DNA from: a bacterium
Lineage (GTDB): Bacteria > Pseudomonadota > Alphaproteobacteria > Rhizobiales > JAKIUO01
Direction of reading: 5' to 3'
DNA length: 32,987 nucleotides
Assembly (NCBI GenBank): GCA_024228495.1
Contig: JAAETJ010000898.1
Location: 1 to 32,987, forward strand
Each line of letters starts with the position of its first letter. Within the stretch, counting starts at the first letter, position 1. Below, piece by piece: positions 31,247 through 32,987 of this stretch. The position numbers were made by a program, and so were the translations under genes. The notes under the pieces are model-generated. The model saw only the letters and a list, made by a program, of their open reading frames with translations, was not told the origin of the DNA and searched no databases.

Positions 31247-32987
31247 ATGAAGAAGATAACCAAGGCTCTCCAACCACATCAAAACAGTCCGCGCAAAAAG
31301 CAGCATCGGGCATCCTCCGGGAAGCCAGACGTTGAAATCAACCAGATTATCGAACGCGTTTTATCGCGCCGCTCCTTTGTTCGTGGTGGCGCGGCATTGG
31401 GCATGGCGGCCATCGTCAGCGGCGGACTGCCTGTTCCTCAAGCTCGTTCCCTTGCACGTAAGTTTTTGTCATTTCAAGCAGTGGCCGCCAATAGCCGCGA
31501 TAGCGTCACCGTCCCCCCCGGATACAGCTGGGATGTGGTCATGTCATGGGGCGACGAGTTGTGGTCCAACGCTTCCCCTTTTGATGAGCACACAGGTGGC
31601 ACGGGTGATAGTCAGGAAATGGCTGTTGGTGACAATAATGATGGCATGTATTTATTCACTTATGAGGGTCGCTCAATCCTCGCATCAAATAATGAATATG
31701 CCAACCGCCCGACGCTGTTTGGCAATCGTGACGATGATCGACCTAAAACACCCGATGATGTGCGCAAGGGCATAGCAGCTCACGGCGTTACCATCTGCGA
31801 GATTTCTCAAAAGCACGGCAAGTGGAGGATTGTAAAAGATAGCCCGTTTAATCGGCGCATCACGCCAACGACCCCCATGCAGATCACTGGCCCCGCCGCC
31901 GGGTCTGATTTGATGAAAACCTCGGCTGATCCAACGGGCACTCAAACGCTTGGCACCTGGGCCAATTGCGCCAATGGCCACACGCCGTGGAGCACCTATC
32001 TGACCTGCGAAGAAAATTTTGATGGGTATTTTACACAAAGCGATGACGACGAGGACATCTCGGATGAATTGAAGCGCTATGGCATTGGCAACAAGGACTG
32101 GGGTTATAACTGGGCCTCAATCGATGAGCGCTTTGATCTCACTGAAAATCCACATGAGCCCAACAGGGTTGGCTATGTGGTGGAAATCGATCCCTTTGAC
32201 CCAAAATCAACGCCCAAAAAACATACTGCTCTTGGCCGCTTCAAGCATGAAAATGCCGAGCTGGTGATCAACAAGGATGGGCGCGTCGTGGTTTATATGG
32301 GAGATGATGAGCGCGGTGAATTTCTCTATCGGTTTATTAGTGAGCGCAAATATGTTGAGGGTGCTGACAATCGCGATTTGCTTGAAAGTGGCCAGCTTTA
32401 TGCCGCCAAATTTCATGATGATTTGCGCGGCGAATGGCTGATTCTGACACCTGAAACCACTGGCATGGCAACACAAGCCGAGATTTGTATTCATACAAGG
32501 CAAGCCGCTTCACAGGTTGAGGCCACTACAATGGACCGCCCGGAATCAATCGCCGTAAATCAGGCGACATCTGAGGTCTATTGCACACTGACCAACAACA
32601 AGCATCGCGGTAAGAAAACCAATCGGGGCGGCGATGACATGCCGGTAGGCGGCCCTAATCCAAGACGCAAAAACAAATATGGTCAGATCGTTCGTTGGCG
32701 ATCAGATGGTGGTGATCACACCAAGAACGGCTTTGACTGGGAACTATTTGTGCTGGCTGGCAATCCCACCGTTCACACCGATGCGCGTAAAGGATCGGCC
32801 AATATCAATCCGGGCAATATGTTCAATTCCCCCGACGGATTGAAGTTCGATCAAACTGGCACCTTGTGGATACAGACCGATGGCAAAACTTCCAACAAGG
32901 GACACTATGTCGGCATGGGTAATAATCAGATGCTGGCAGCTGACCCGGTCAGCGGCGAAATCCGGCGTTTTCTGGTAGGCCCCAAAA
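31247..32987 (+). CDS. phoX: PhoX-family alkaline phosphatase, Tat-exported (3' end outside window)
   Basis: The open frame of 580 codons runs off the window without a stop; it starts at ATG 31247 with AGGGTGG about six bases upstream. A twin-arginine signal (SRRSFVRGGAALG, Arg41-Arg42) indicates export of a folded, cofactor-bearing protein. The body matches PhoX/DUF839: VPPGYSWDVVMSWGDEL, an acidic GDNNDGMYLF segment, SNNEYANRPTLF, TPWSTYLTCEENFDGYF, GRFKHENAELVINKDGRVVVYMGDDERGEFLYRF and GNMFNSPDGLKFDQTGTLWIQTDG. The family uses calcium and iron to release phosphate from organic esters in the periplasm, normally under phosphate starvation; no Pho box was identified upstream. Typical length is 600-700 residues, so only the last part should be missing. 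Confidence 0.9.
   Translation, partial: MKKITKALQPHQNSPRKKQHRASSGKPDVEINQIIERVLSRRSFVRGGAALGMAAIVSGGLPVPQARSLARKFLSFQAVAANSRDSVTVPPGYSWDVVMSWGDELWSNASPFDEHTGGTGDSQEMAVGDNNDGMYLFTYEGRSILASNNEYANRPTLFGNRDDDRPKTPDDVRKGIAAHGVTICEISQKHGKWRIVKDSPFNRRITPTTPMQITGPAAGSDLMKTSADPTGTQTLGTWANCANGHTPWSTYLTCEENFDGYFTQSDDDEDISDELKRYGIGNKDWGYNWASIDERFDLTENPHEPNRVGYVVEIDPFDPKSTPKKHTALGRFKHENAELVINKDGRVVVYMGDDERGEFLYRFISERKYVEGADNRDLLESGQLYAAKFHDDLRGEWLILTPETTGMATQAEICIHTRQAASQVEATTMDRPESIAVNQATSEVYCTLTNNKHRGKKTNRGGDDMPVGGPNPRRKNKYGQIVRWRSDGGDHTKNGFDWELFVLAGNPTVHTDARKGSANINPGNMFNSPDGLKFDQTGTLWIQTDGKTSNKGHYVGMGNNQMLAADPVSGEIRRFLVGPK

Noticed and set aside
27164-32987. Integrated island bounded by an att copy of the tRNA-Leu 3' end
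   Set aside because: No second copy of the tRNA 3' sequence and no integrase gene were seen in the window.
1-32987. CRISPR array, rRNA genes, prophage or toxin-antitoxin pair
   Set aside because: No regularly spaced repeats, rRNA signatures, phage genes or paired toxin-antitoxin frames could be recognised.

Overview
The window looks like chromosomal DNA of an alphaproteobacterium, most likely of the Hyphomicrobiales (Rhizobiales). The evidence is a Caulobacter/rhizobial-type cpa/tad pilus cluster, an Mla system whose permease carries an N-terminal STAS domain, the M17 aminopeptidase-NlpC/P60 pair and an anaerobic-type hemN behind an FNR/FixK-like box. Base composition is close to balanced by eye. 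The taxon call is inference; there is no rRNA or other strong marker.

Layout. (1) 1-10.4 kb: Tad/Flp pilus locus on the + strand: 3' end of an Flp pilin gene, an integral-membrane PAP2_3 (AUR1-like) protein, then cpaA, cpaB, cpaC, cpaD, cpaE, cpaF, tadB and tadC, closed by a strong terminator. An AEC-family permease follows, and a TadD-like TPR lipoprotein gene faces it on the - strand (11.5-12.4 kb). No TadE/F/G minor pilins are in the window. (2) 12.6-19.7 kb: housekeeping and stress genes: M17 aminopeptidase overlapping an NlpC/P60 peptidase by ATGA; hemN coupled through TAATG to a class I methyltransferase; then, on the - strand, a SLAC1/TDT transporter and a calcineurin-like phosphoesterase; then a Nudix hydrolase. 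(3) 19.8-23.75 kb: phospholipid-transport operon mlaE-mlaF-mlaD plus an ABC auxiliary lipoprotein. (4) 23.8-30.2 kb: accessory stretch with a 553-bp internally deleted IS5-family element (terminal inverted repeats and TTAA target duplication still visible), two Cys-rich repeat-bearing secreted proteins, small unknown genes, the conserved dsbB/yqaA pair, tRNA-Leu(CAA) and an IS982-family transposase fragment. (5) 30.2 kb to the end: a D-Ala-D-Ala carboxypeptidase with a very basic tail and the start of a Tat-exported PhoX-type phosphatase that runs off the window.

How the parts work together: in the Tad cluster CpaA matures the pilin, CpaF/TadB/TadC form the inner-membrane motor and platform, CpaC/CpaD/TadD the outer-membrane channel, CpaB a periplasmic part and CpaE the localisation ATPase. 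The Mla genes encode an ABC importer-like complex moving phospholipid between the membranes. I found no clear new multi-gene defence or biosynthetic system. The most unfamiliar material is the pair of Cys-repeat secreted proteins, the AUR1-like membrane enzyme inside the pilus cluster, and the homopolymer-encoded basic tail of the carboxypeptidase.
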